From Lepus europaeus (lineage: Eukaryota > Chordata > Mammalia > Lagomorpha > Leporidae), in the NCBI RefSeq assembly GCF_033115175.1, contig NC_084834.1, positions 78,264,462 to 78,328,461 on the forward strand: a DNA stretch of 64,000 bases. Reading direction: 5' to 3'. A model generated the notes under the pieces. It ran no database searches, was not told where the DNA came from, and saw only the letters and a program-made list of their open reading frames with translations. This document shows positions 44,100 through 55,090 of the stretch, in pieces. The position numbers and the translations under genes were made by a program. Each line of letters begins with the position of its first letter. Within the stretch, counting starts at the first letter, position 1.

Positions 44100-45645
44100 C
44101 ATATTAAAATTGTATAACTCAGATGAAATGACGAATTCCTAGAAAAACTGAAAACTACCAAAACTGACTGAAGAATAGCTAGACAATCTGAATATATGTT
44201 ACTTAATTTAATAACACAGGACCTTAAGTTTCAAGTTACGGAAAAGATATTTGAAAGTCAGAGGAGATCATTTATAAATGTTTATACAAATTATTTTTTC
44301 CTAATTTACTCAATTAAACTATAATTGAAATGCTCATGTAAAAAACACTAATCACCATCTTAAATTATGCTTGAAGAGTAAGGTAAGTATTAAGCAATCA
44401 CAGAGGCAAATGTTGTCATACCATAAGCCTGGCGCATTTCTAATACAATCCCATCAAGGTGGCATGTACCAATGCCATCTCACTAGTCCAAGTGATCAAT
44501 TTCAGTTCACAATTGATCACACTGATAGGTCTAAGAGTCAAAGGGGTCACATAAACAAGACTAGTGCCTGCTAATACTAACTGATAGAATAAAAAAGGGA
44601 GAGAACAATCCAACATGGGAAGTGGGATACACAGCACACTCATAGAAGGGCAGATGTCCTAAACAGCACTCTGGCCTCAGAATCAGCCCTTAAGATATTC
44701 AGATCTGGCTGAAGAGCTCATGAGAGTATTTTAGGCATGGAAAGCCAAGACACTCTGGCAAAATAAATAAATAAATAAATAAATAAATAAAAGATCTCTG
44801 TAAGTGAGATCCCAGTAGAAAGAATGGGCCATCAAAGAAAGAAGTATCTTTCTCTGAAGGGAGGAGAGAACTTCCACTTTGACTATGACCTTGTCTAAAT
44901 AAGATCAAAGTCAGCGAACTCAAAAGGCTTCCATAGCCTTGGCAACTCATGACTAGAGCCTAGGGTGATTACTGACACCATAAACAAGAGTGTCAAATTG
45001 TTAAGTCAACAAGAGCAGTCACTGTGCACTTATTCCTCATGTAGGATCTCTGTCCTTAATGTATTGTTCAATGTGAATTAATGCTATAACTAGTACTCAA
45101 ACAGTATTTTCCACTTTGTGTTTCTTTGTGGGTGCAAACTGATGAAATCTTTACTTAATATATACTAAATTGATCTTCTGTATATAAAGATAATTGAAAA
45201 TGAATCTTGATTTGAATGGAAGGGGAGAGGGAGCGGGAGATGGGAGGTTGCGGGTGGGAGGGAAGTTATGGGGGGGGGGAAGCCACTGTAATCCAACAGC
45301 TATACTTTGGAAATTTATATTTACTAAATAAAAGTTAAAAAAATAAGCCTACCTACTCACACACACACACTACTATTATGATAAATATATCTAATAGACA
45401 TATAACAAGAGAAGGAATTGAAATGGTAATCAAGAACTTGACACAAAGAAAAGCCCAATGCTGAATGGTTTCACTGGTGAATTCATCCAAACATCTACCG
45501 AAAATTTAGTACTGATTTTTCACAAACATTTTCAAAAAATAGAAGAAGAAAGAACATTTCCCAATTCATTCTATGAGGCCAGTATCATTATCCATTCCTT
45601 CTTGGTAAAAAATTATACCTTTATGATTTTAAGTAGCTATCAAAA
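44100..45645 (+). mobile_element. Ancient L1 ORF2 remnant split by a younger L1
   Basis: 44115-44200 (GATGAAATGACGAATTCCTAGAAAAACTG) and 45395-45645 (TGAATGGTTTCACTGGTGAATTCATCCAAACATC, CCCAATTCATTCTATGAGGCCAG) are consecutive L1 ORF2 stretches, decayed. Confidence 0.75.
44425..45345 (+). mobile_element. L1 3' UTR insertion, sense
   Basis: 3' UTR body then GATCTTCTGTATATAAAGATAATTG, G-rich block and terminal AAATAAAAGTTAAAAAAATAAG. ATAAGCCT occurs on both sides. An (AAAT)n tract sits internally at 44762-44791. Confidence 0.92.
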
Positions 45646-45783
45646 ATAAATGTAAATAAACCAGCCAACCCAGGCACAAATGCATGCTAATCATTCCAAA
45701 AATATCTATCTTTTTTTTCTCTTTTAACAAACTTAAAGTAGGTTATTTATAACAGATTTAAGTCATTGAACCAATAGGGATTT

Positions 45784-46325
45784 TTTTTTCATTAAGATTC
45801 ATTTTTAATTATCTTTATATACAGAAGATCAACTCTATACTAAGAAAAGATTTCAACAGTTTGCACCCACACAGACACACAAAATATAAAGTACTGTTTG
45901 AAGACTAGTTTTAAAATTAATTCTAATAGTATAACACATTAAGCACAGAGATCCTACATGGGTAGTAAGTGCACAGTGACTCCTGTTGTTGATTTAACAA
46001 TTGACACTCTTATTCATGACGTCAGTGATCACCCGAGGAGGCTCTTGTCATGAGCTGCCAAGGCTAGGGAAGCCTCTTGAATTCACAAACTCCAGCCTAA
46101 TTATTTAGACAAGGCCATAATCAAAGTAGAAGTTCTTTCCTCCCTTCAGAGAAAGGTACCTTATTCTTTGATGGCCCGTTCATTCCACTGGGATCTCACT
46201 CACAGAGATCTTTCATTTAGGTCATTTTTTTGCCAGAGTGTCTTGGCTTTCCATGCCTGAAAAACTCTCATAGGCTTTTTAGCCAGAGCCAAATGCCTTA
46301 AGGGCTGATTCTGAGGCCACAGTGC
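45784..46325 (-). mobile_element. L1 3' UTR fragment, antisense, 3' truncated relative to others
   Basis: Starts after a poly-T at TTCATTAAGATTCATTTTTAATTATC, lacking the usual CCCTCCC block. Flanks ACCAATAGGGATTT and ACCAACAGGGATTT (45770-45783, 46326-46339) are its target duplication. Confidence 0.88.
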
Positions 46326-46465
46326 ACCAACAGGGATTTCTATTCACTTAATTCTTTCTATCCCATTATTCTATGTATATTTCATTTCCTCTATATTGAC
46401 TCTCTTTGATATAATAGCATAAAAGCTTGAATATGTGAATTTTTCTCTTATTTCTCCTTTCTTTT

Positions 46466-46490
46466 TTTTATTAAACTTTTATTTAATGAA
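46466..46490 (-). mobile_element. 25 bp L1 insertion with perfect 18 bp target duplication
   Basis: TTTTATTAAACTTTTATT plus TAATGAA is the very 3' end of the lagomorph L1 in antisense. TTATTTCTCCTTTCTTTT is repeated exactly at 46448-46465 and 46491-46508. Confidence 0.9.
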
Positions 46491-46708
46491 TTATTTCTCC
46501 TTTCTTTTATAAAATAACCCTCACTAGAAAACAGGGACATAACTCAGAGATTCATTAAGTGATCTCTTCTTATTCAGGGAGTACCTGTGGCCAAGCAGTG
46601 TTTACAATGAAACCTCATTGTTCGTTTTCTTTTTACTCATGTATCCATAAGTAAAATTTCTCAATTTTGTGAAACACACCCTAGACAGCTGTACGAATAG
46701 AGCTCTGA

Positions 46709-47021
46709 TTACCCATTATTATTATGGCAAGACCTGTCAACACAGAACCAACTTAAAAATACTGTTGTTGTTGTTGTTTTTGAGTTACAAAACAAGCTTG
46801 TAAAATCACAAAACAAGTTTTTCAAGTTAAAAAATAAGACATGATAACATGCAACAAAGTATTGAGAGAGTACTTTATAAGAGAAGGGAGGGATCTCTCC
46901 AGCTCCAAAAAAGTAAAGCTCCTTTAAAGTCCAATGCCCAGTCACGGCCGGATCAGATCAACACCTTGGCATCATCATGCAAAGACTGTTTCCAAAGGTC
47001 AGACTTACCCCTAATGGTAGA
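46709..47021. other. Intergenic, nothing recognised
   Basis: AT-rich; no repeat or exon identified. Confidence 0.4.
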
Positions 47022-48343
47022 GCTGGAAACATGCCAGGGGATTCCAAATGAATCCCTTCAAGGTGGCATGTACCAATGCCATCTTACTAGGCAAAAAGTG
47101 ATAAGTTTCAGTTTATAATTGATCATATTGATAGGATCAAATGTCAAGGGATCACATAAACAAGACTAGTGTCTGCTATGTCTGCTAATAATAACTGATA
47201 GAATTAAAAAGTGGAGAATGATCCAACATGGGAAGCAGGATACACAGTGGACTCATAGAATGGCAGATGCCCTAAGTAGCACTATAGCCTCAGAATCAGC
47301 CCTTAAGGTATTCAGATCTGGCTAAAAAAGCCCATGAGAGTTTCTCAGGCAGGAAAGTCAAGACACTGTGGCAAAAAAAAAAAAAAAACAAAACAAAAAC
47401 AAAAAACAACAACAACAACAACAACAAAACAAAACCTAAATGAAAGATCTCTGTGAGATCCCAGTAGAAAGAATGGGCCATCAAAGAAGGAGGTACCTTT
47501 CTCTGAAGGGAGGATAGAACTTCCACTTTGATTATGGCCTTGTCTAAATAAGATCGGAGTTGGCGAACTCAAGAGGCTTCCATAGACTTGGCAGCTCATG
47601 ACAAGAGCCTCCTCGGGTGATCACTGACGCCATGTATAAAAGTGTCAATTTTTTTTTTTTTTAACAGGCAGAGTGGACAGTGAGAGAGAGACGGAAAGAA
47701 AGGTCTTCCTTTGCCATTGGTTCGCCCTCCAATGGCCGCTGCGGCTGGCGTGCTGTGGCCGGCGCACCACGCTGATCCGAAGGCAGGAGCCAGGTGCTCC
47801 GAAGGCAGGAGCCAGGTGCTTCTCCTAGTCTCCCATGGGGTGCAGGGCCCAAGCACTTGGGCAATCCTCCACTGCACTCCCGGGCCACAGCAGAGAGTTG
47901 GTCTGGAAGAGGGGCAACTGGGACAGAATCCGGCGCCCTGACCGGGACTAGAACCCAGTGTGCCGGCGCCGCCGGCGGAGGATCAGCCTGTTGAGCCACA
48001 CGTCGGCCAAAAGTGTCAGTTGTTAAATCAACAACGGGAGTCATTGTGCACTTACTCCCCATGTAGGATCTCTGTCCTTAATGTGTTGTACTAAGCAAAT
48101 TAACGATAAAACTACTACCCAAACTTTGTGTATCTGTGTGGGTACAAACTGTTGAAATCTTAGTATATACCAATTTGATCTTCTGTATATAAAGATAATT
48201 GAAAATGAATCTTGATGAAGAATGGGATGGGAGAGGGAGTGGGAGACAGGATGGTTGCAGGTGGGAGCGTGGTTATGGAGGGAAAAGCTGCTATAAACCA
48301 AAAGTTGTACTTTGGAAATTTATATTTATTACATAAAAGTTTA
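47022..48343 (+). mobile_element. L1 3' UTR, sense, split by a SINE
   Basis: 47022-47647 and 48009-48343 join into one sense L1 3' end. An (AAC)n-type A-rich expansion lies at 47373-47436. The end is TATATTTATTACATAAAAGTTTA. Confidence 0.9.
47648..48008 (-). mobile_element. Young C-type SINE, antisense, inside the L1, with short internal duplication
   Basis: Poly-T, then ACAGGCAGAGTGGACAG through GCCGGCGCCGCCGGCGGAGG. TSD AAAAGTGTCA (47638-47647, 48009-48018). CCGAAGGCAGGAGCCAGGTGCT occurs twice in tandem around 47776-47820. Confidence 0.94.
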
Positions 48344-48674
48344 GGCCGGCGCCGTGGCTTCACAGGCTAATCCTCCACCTTGCGGCGCCAGCACACCGGG
48401 TTCTAGTACCGGTTGGGACACCAGATTCTATCCCGGTTGCCCCTCTTCCAGGCCAGCTCTCTGCTATGGCCCGGGAAGGCAGTGGAGGATGGCCCAAGTG
48501 CTTGGGCCCTGCACCCCATGGGAGACCAGGAGAAGCACCTGGCTCCTGGCTTCGGATCAGCATGATGCACAGGCCACAGCGGCCATTTGAGGGTGAACCA
48601 ACAGCAAAAAGGAAGACCTTTCTCTCTGTTTCTCTCTCACACTATCCACTCTGCCTGTCAAAAAAAAAAAAAAA
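48344..48674 (+). mobile_element. Young C-type SINE at the L1 3' end
   Basis: GGCCGGCGCCGTGGCTTCACAGGC head, A tail. AAAAGTTTA repeated at 48335-48343 and 48675-48683, so the site was the terminal AAAAGTT of the L1. Confidence 0.94.
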
Positions 48675-48689
48675 AAAAGTTTAAAAAAA

Positions 48690-49735
48690 TTTTAAAAACT
48701 TCTTCAAATTTCAAGCTAAATCTAAGTCTAGTTTATTCCACTTGAACAGCATCTTAGACCAATGATACCTGGCTAAAATTCAGCCAGAGGAGAATCCCTG
48801 AGGCTACCAAGAGCTCTAGCATCTTCAGAACAGTCCCTAACGGTGACTTTCAGGTAGGGGTCTGTGTGCCACACATGAGAACTTTCAGGACTGGAGTCCT
48901 TCTGTGGTCACCAGTTTGTTATGGAACACCAAACCTGGGTCCACTCACCCAACTTGCAGCACGCAAATCACTCACACCAGGATGGTAGAAGACAGTGGGA
49001 GTTTATTTTGCAACACACAGAACAAGGACTCAGGAATTTATTGTTCAACTCCTGAACCCTACTAGGTATTAAGAGTGGTGAAAATCATAAAGTTGAGGTT
49101 GAGCAGAACATGACCAGCTATGTGCAGGTCGTTGGTTGGTCCACAGTGCTGTGACCTTCCTTAGGTTGGTCAATGATAGGCAGCTGGCATGTTCTTCTGA
49201 AAATGCTGTGATAGGAAGAGAGCTCTGGCCTGCCTGGTGTCTTTGGATAGATTGCTTATTACATTGTTTGATCATGGCCTGAAGTCCCTGTAAAGCATCT
49301 TAGATCAGGGTTTAGCATTAGAATGTTAACTATAGAGGTGATAATTTAATTCTGAATCTTGTGATTCAGAGTCCTACCAGGCTGGCCTGACCCTTGTAGC
49401 ACTCTGTTAATTAGTGAGTTAATATCTAGTAAGGAGTTCTGTAATCCTAAGTGAAAACAGAGGAACTCTAAGTTAAGGGAGAGGAGTTGGGGCTTAAAAA
49501 AATTCTACATCAAAGGCATTAAGAGCAAGGGATTGTTTTCAAAGGCAGAAACTGCTAGAAAGCAGATTATTCATATATTTAGAAATTAGGGATCCCACTT
49601 GTATGTTGACCCCAGAAGCAAAATCCTAGGGAAGAAATGCCATGGGGGTCATGTCATTTTTGGTGACCCTAATGGACTTAAATGCTTGAACTGTATCCAT
49701 AATTTGTGGTCTTGGTTTTTTGTTTCTCATTTTTA
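48690..49735 (-). mobile_element. Probable ERV LTR and adjoining leader, antisense
   Basis: On the minus strand an AATAAA is followed by CTCCCACTGTC...; the block near 48890-48960 looks like an LTR 3' border (GTCACCAGTTTGTTATGGAACACC). No retroviral reading frames were found. Confidence 0.45.
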
Positions 49736-49744
49736 AAAACTTTA

Positions 49745-50395
49745 AAAATATTTATTTATTTATTTGAATGTGTAGAGGATGGAAGGGAGGTACATTTCAT
49801 CCACTATGTCTCTCCCCAAATGCCTGCAACAGCTGGAATTGGGCCAGGCCAAAGCTGGGAGCCTGCAATTCTGCCCAAGTCTCACACAGAGGTGGCAGAG
49901 ACCCAAATACTTTAACCATCACCTGCTGCCTCCCTAGCTGTGCATTAGCAGGAAGCTGTATCAGAAGTGGAGCTGGGGGGCCGGCATTGTGCCATAGCAA
50001 GTAAAGCTGCCACCTGCAGTACCATTGTCCCATATGGAGGCCGGTTCAAGTCCTGGCTGCTCCACTTCTGATCCAGCTTTCTGGGAAAGCAGTAGAAGAT
50101 GATCCAAGTCCATAGGTCCCTGTACCTGGTGGGAGACCTGGAGGAAACTCCTGGCTCCTGGCTTCAGATTGGCACAGCTCCCCATTGCAGCCATTTGGGG
50201 AGTGAACCAGTGGATGGAAGATTCTCTCTCTCTCTCTCTCTCTCTCTGCCTCTCCTCTCTCTGTGTGACTCTGACTTTCAAGTAAATAAATAAAAACTTA
50301 GAAAAAAAAAAAAAGAAGTGGAGCTGGGACTTGAATCAGGTATTACAATATGGGATGCTGCTACACCCACAGCTGTTGTGACACCTGCGTAGCAA
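49745..50395 (-). mobile_element. Older C-type SINE, antisense, split by a sense SINE
   Basis: 49745-49977 and 50314-50395 join: GGAGCTGGGACTTGAATCAGG, ATATGGGATGCTGC, ACAGCTGTTGTGACACC. Confidence 0.88.
49978..50313 (+). mobile_element. C-type SINE nested in the antisense SINE
   Basis: GGGCCGGCATTGTGCCATAGCAAGTAAAGC head, (CT)n, A tail. Perfect AGAAGTGGAGCTGGG duplication at 49963-49977 and 50314-50328. Confidence 0.95.
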
Positions 50396-51330
50396 AATGT
50401 TGCGTTGGGGGTCTATGGCTGCAGGGACAAGGTGGGAACTCCGTGGAGTGGGGCCTCGAGCAGTTCCTGTGCAGCCAACGGTCGTAAAGACTTTCGGCTC
50501 ACTCACGTAATAAGAAGTAGAAGACCTGATTGCTGCTGGTTAATAAAGCAATGTGTCCCAGCATTGATAGTGATTTTATTATGCATGATTTACTTGCTTT
50601 ATTTGTATTTAGTAGTTATGCCACGTAGTGTGTCAGGACAAGTGCACCATGATTAGAAACAAGGGAATCAAATAGTGCCAATAAGCATTTCACAAGAATT
50701 AACAAAAAACACTTTAGACTTTGGCCCACCAGTCATTAGGGCTATTTACGAGGAGACATTAAACATTGACAAAAAACAGCACACCCTAGACAAGATAAAA
50801 CAAAGGGAGCTGAGGTGTGAGTTTTAGGGAGCTGAGGTGTGATTTAGGTTCTGGGTTATCAGAAGGTTTAGGCAACATGGGGATGGGAAAGCTACATTCA
50901 ATCTTACTTAGGTGATATATGGGACTTGGGCTAACAAGCACCACCATCTGATAACTCCCCTGTCCCAGGTTCTCGTAATGAGAGGTTAGCTAGTAACCTG
51001 ACCTTTACATTTTCTTAAAAGTAGGAGTGTGAACCATCACCACAATGTCTCCCTGTGTCCCTTGTAAAGTTAATCATGTAACCCCATTAACCTTAACAAG
51101 TTTTTGTAATCTTGGAATTTCTTTTGTCTTCAGCAATGTAGGCTTCCCTATATAAACTCTGGTTTCCTCGCTAATAAACTGCAGCAGCAGCATACTCATA
51201 ACGTGTGTGTGTGTCTGTCTATCATTTCCCCGCCGATTCCTGATTCTCCTGGCCCCTTCGCCCCTCGTTCTCCCTCGGTCGGTGACTCCGCGAGAGCCGG
51301 TCTGCGGCAGGATGCAGGCATCCTGAAAAT
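50396..51330 (+). mobile_element. Solo LTR-like endogenous retrovirus remnant
   Basis: U3-like region, TATAAA at 51151-51156, AATAAA at 51173-51178, then a U5-like CT/GC-rich end (GTCGGTGACTCCGCGAGAGCC). No gag, pol or env frame and no primer-binding site recognised. Edges are uncertain and no clean short target duplication was found. Confidence 0.6.
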
Positions 51331-51454
51331 TAACTTAGTTGCTGCACCAAATGCCTGCCTCTCTTCATTTCTTTTTCTTCCATACTGAGCTGAGAAAAAG
51401 CTTTGTTAACTTAACCAAGGGAACAAAAAACCAAGACCACAAATTATGGGATCC

Positions 51455-51600
51455 CAATAGTGGAGCAGTCAGGACTTAAGCAAGTGCTTATATGGGATGC
51501 TGGCATCACAGGAGGTGGCATAACTCTCTGTTCCCCAACTCTAGAACCACTCTCTCTTTGTGTCTCCCTTTTTATCACTCTTTCAAATAAATAAATTAAT
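51455..51600. mobile_element. C-type SINE fragments in opposite orientations
   Basis: 51460-51525 is antisense SINE head sequence (TATATGGGATGCTGGCATCACAGG). 51545-51600 is a sense SINE tail (CTCTCTTTGTGTCTCC, TTTCAAATAAATAAATTAATT). Confidence 0.6.
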
Positions 51601-51604
51601 TAAT

Positions 51605-52260
51605 TTAAAAACAATCAGATATTAGAAATGAAGAATTCAATATCTCAAATAAAAACACAGTGGAAAGCCTTAACAATAGTGTAGTGTGTCAGAAGAAACA
51701 ATATCTCACTCAAAGACACAGCTTTGGAAATATCTCAGATTAAAAAAAAGAAGAAAAAATTAGAAAAACTGAAAACAGTGTTAGAGATATACAACATGCT
51801 TTTAGATAGTCACAGAATAAGACTTAAAAGAAATTATACTGATCAAAGATTAAAATATATACCAACATTTGTGTAATACAGCTAATACTGCACAAAATCA
51901 GGTAAATATAGCACTAAATGCTTACATCACAAAGATGTAAGTCAATAATTGCAAATCACTAGTCCAAAATCATACTTCTTGATCTCAGGAATAGCAGAGG
52001 AAAATAAGCCCAAAAAGGTAGAAGGGAAAAATAAGAAGGGTAAGAGCAAAAATGAATGAAAATGAAAAGAATAAACTATAGAGAAAAAGCAGTAAAACAA
52101 AATGCAGGATGTTTAAAACAATCAATGAAATTAGCAAAGCTCTAATAAGACAAAAAGAAAAAGACACAACACCAATATCTAATACAAAACAGTAAAATCA
52201 CTACAGACACTGGAAATATAAAAACAGCAAGAGAATAACAGCATTAACAACTCTCTTTTT
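51605..52260 (+). mobile_element. Ancient L1 ORF2 fragment
   Basis: A-rich sense text (AGAAATTAT, AATGAATGAAAATGAAAAGAATAAAC, CAAAGCTCTAATAAGACAAAAAG) matches the L1 ORF2 layout; no intact frame. Confidence 0.7.
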
Positions 52261-53051
52261 TCATTTATTACAATGGCTATATCTGATTCATCAGTCTCTT
52301 TGTTTTTACAGTCTATGTAAACCAAGCATCCTTGAATAGGTAAATACAATAGCAACAAAGCTCGTGAAACTTGTGTAATTCACAATGCACACAATTCATG
52401 TGAAGATTCTAATAGGAACATTATTTCTGTTTCATAGCTAACATAGCTGTGTGATATGGCAAGCGGATAAATTTAACATAAAATTCTCTTGGTCATGTAG
52501 TTTGTGATTATGAGATTCTGGAATTTTAAAAATTATGAATTATTTCACATTTTATACATAGAGTGAGACTTCATTTATCTTCTCATACTGCAAAATGACA
52601 AGTCTACTTAATACCAATTGGATGAAAATGAGCCCACACTCAATTTCCCAAGCTCAGCCTCCACATCTAACACCTTGTTGGAACCTTAGTCTCTCTGATT
52701 CCTTCCAGATGGTTTTGGGAGTCTCAAAGAAGCGTCTTATGAAGACTCCATAAATTAGCTCCCTTGGCCTCCTTGTGGAACCCATGTTCATCTGCTCTTC
52801 TGCTACAGATCAGAATGGAAAGTCTCTTCCTATTGTAAATGGTGAAATTGGCAGCTGGTTCACTGTTGATGCTTTCCAAACTTGTGTTTGTCTAAAAGCT
52901 GCCTCAGTCTCATGCAAAGGGCACTTGTGCCTGTCTAGAAGGCATCCCTTTGCTGCAAGAGTCATGAGCAGGGGGTTCTATCAGCTGGGAATAAAACTGC
53001 CACTACTGACACTCAGCTGTTGTGATTCAGCCCCTTGGTTCTGGCTTTTTG
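52261..53051. other. Intergenic, nothing recognised
   Basis: No exon or repeat identified. Confidence 0.4.
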
Positions 53052-53400
53052 TTTGTTTGTTTGTTTTTTTGACAGGCAGAGTGGACAGTGAGAGAGAGAA
53101 ACAGAGAGAAAGGTCTTCCTTTTCTGTTGGTTCACCCTCCAATGGCCGCTGCAGCCAGCGCACTGCGGCTGGTGCACCACGCTGATCCAAAGCCAGGAGC
53201 CAGGTGCTTCTTCTGGTCTCCCATGCAGGTGCAGGGCCCAAGCACTTGGGCCATCCTCCACTGCCTTCCCGGGCCACAGCAGAGAGCTGGACAGGAAGAG
53301 GAGCGACCAGGACAGAATCCGGTGCCCTGACCAGGACTAGAACCTGGTGTGCCGGCGCCGCAGGCGGAGGATTTAGCCTATTGAGCCACGGCGCCAACCC
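53052..53400 (-). mobile_element. Young C-type SINE, antisense
   Basis: GACAGGCAGAGTGGACAGTG, CpG-rich body, end GAGCCACGGCGCCAACCCC. Target duplication not clear (GGCTTTTTG / TTGCTTTTTA). Confidence 0.93.
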
Positions 53401-53529
53401 CCACATTGCTTTTTATGACTCTCTTTCCTTAGGATTATCTTTTAATGGCAATTACCATTAATCCCCAAAGACTCTCTTACCTCAAGCCCTTAAATATATT
53501 TGATTTCTGTGGTAAACAAACTTTAGGTT

Positions 53530-53800
53530 CAAGCTGAATTCCCTAGTATACTTTATGCTATTTTATTTAAGGCAAACAAATTTCGTGTATTTCATATATA
53601 CAGATTTAGGAACATAGTCATACTTTCCCACCCTACCCTCCTTCCCACCCACACTATCACCCTTCCTCCTCCTTCCTCTCTTATTCACTCTCTTAATTTT
53701 TACAGTGATCTACTTTCAGGTTACATTATACTCATAATATTAACCCTACACTCAGTTAAAAGGTCAACAAATAGTAAAAAGAAAAAACACTGCTCCTCAA
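53530..53800 (-). mobile_element. Old L1 3' UTR fragment, antisense
   Basis: TTCATATATACAGATTTAGG and a CCCACCCTACCCTCC block in antisense order suggest an older L1 tail. Confidence 0.5.
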
Positions 53801-53869
53801 CAGTAGAGACAAGAGATTTTAAAAAAAATCTTTGAATCTCAAAATGTCAATTTCACTCCTATCCATTAC

Positions 53870-54370
53870 ATTTAGGTACTCCATTACTTGCCACAGATCA
53901 GGGAAAACATATTCTACCAAACACTTAAAGAATTAGCACCAATTCTTTACATTGTCTTCCAGAAAACAGAACAGGAGAAACCCACCAGCTTATTTTATAA
54001 AGTTATTATCACCAAGACACTAATAGCTCTCACGAATATAAACACAAGCATCCTTAGCAAAACGTTAGCCAATGAATCCAACAGCACGTGGAAACTTCAA
54101 AAAGTTCATGAAAAAAATGGAATGAAAAGATGAGCTTATTCTGAGGCAAAAAAATTGAAATTCATGAGTAATTTTTTTCATAATATATATGTTCCATGAA
54201 CTTTTTGAAGATTTCTTGAATGTTAAAAGAATACACCAAGAAAGTCTGTTCCAAGTATGCAAGACTACTTCAATACTTGAAAATTCATAACAGCATAATC
54301 TATCATACCAACACACTAAAGAAGAAAAATCACATGATCAAACCAATTGACAAATAAACAGTATTTACTT
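53870..54370 (+). mobile_element. Ancient L1 ORF2 fragment, hosting a MITE-like insertion
   Basis: AAACACTTAAAGAATTAGCACCAATTC, ATCCTTAGCAAAACGTTAGCCAATGAATCCAACAGCAC and TATGCAAGACTACTTCAATAC follow L1 ORF2. The run is interrupted by 54095-54210. Confidence 0.75.
54095..54210. repeat. 116 bp element with perfect 16 bp terminal inverted repeats
   Basis: CTTCAAAAAGTTCATG at 54095-54110 is the exact reverse complement of CATGAACTTTTTGAAG at 54195-54210. Family members are at 16134, 38868 and, weaker, 26826. Confidence 0.75.
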
Positions 54371-54942
54371 GGGCTCTATTCTTTTGACTAGAGCCGGCAC
54401 ACTTGGGTTGTCTTTCACTAAGAATGTGTTTCTTTGTCTCCATCCTTCAACAAGATCCTTGAGTCTTATTCAAGGCTCTTCATCTATATACACAAACTCT
54501 CTCACTTCCAAATCCTACTTGTTAGGCTTCTTATGCAAACTGTCTTCATTTCCTCTGAGTAATCAGCCATGCATAGTAAGGGATGGGTTATTTTTACTAA
54601 ACTATCATCCTAATCCTCAACAATACAATACAAGTTCAGAAAACCAAAAGAATTACTCGAGTTTGGAGACAAAGATGAATATCTCTCAATTTAAAAACAT
54701 CAAAAAAGAAAGTTGTATATACTCAGTTAGAAATTTTAAACTTGGACATTTGGAAGCCCAAATATAAAATTTAATGAAATGAATACTAATAAGGGAACTT
54801 CTGGATTAAGAAGGGGAAAAATGTTTGCATAATTTCACATTTTGTGCTTTTTCACTGAACTAAGCCTATTTCAGATTACCTTTAGTAACATCCCTCAAGT
54901 GACAAGACACTCTAAGTTTCTGGAAAACATAAAAAGATCTGA
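54371..54942. other. Intergenic upstream of ADH6, nothing recognised
   Basis: A 132-codon frame (54369-54767) has no features of a gene. This region and 54943-55090 should hold the ADH6 promoter. Confidence 0.4.
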
Positions 54943-54955
54943 ATTAATTATTAAC
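54943..54955 (+). promoter_or_regulatory. HNF1-like site upstream of ADH6
   Basis: ATTAATTATTAAC matches the palindromic HNF1 consensus GTTAATNATTAAC at every specified base but the first. It lies 136 nt before the ADH6 ATG, with a weak TTATAT just downstream. HNF1 control is known for liver genes, including ADH loci; its use here is inference. Confidence 0.5.
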
Positions 54956-55090
54956 TGCTTATATGTTCAAGACTTGGGCTTTTGATCTACTAGTTATCCA
55001 CATACCCTCGAACTTCACAGTGAAAGTTGTGACCAGAAACGCCTTTTCTCAATATTTTCATCTGTGGCAAGAGCACACAAAAAAGTCAGC

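Noticed and set aside
48690-51330. Intact endogenous retrovirus between the two LTR-like blocks
   Set aside because: The blocks differ, have opposite orientation, and no gag, pol or env frame lies between them; only SINEs do.
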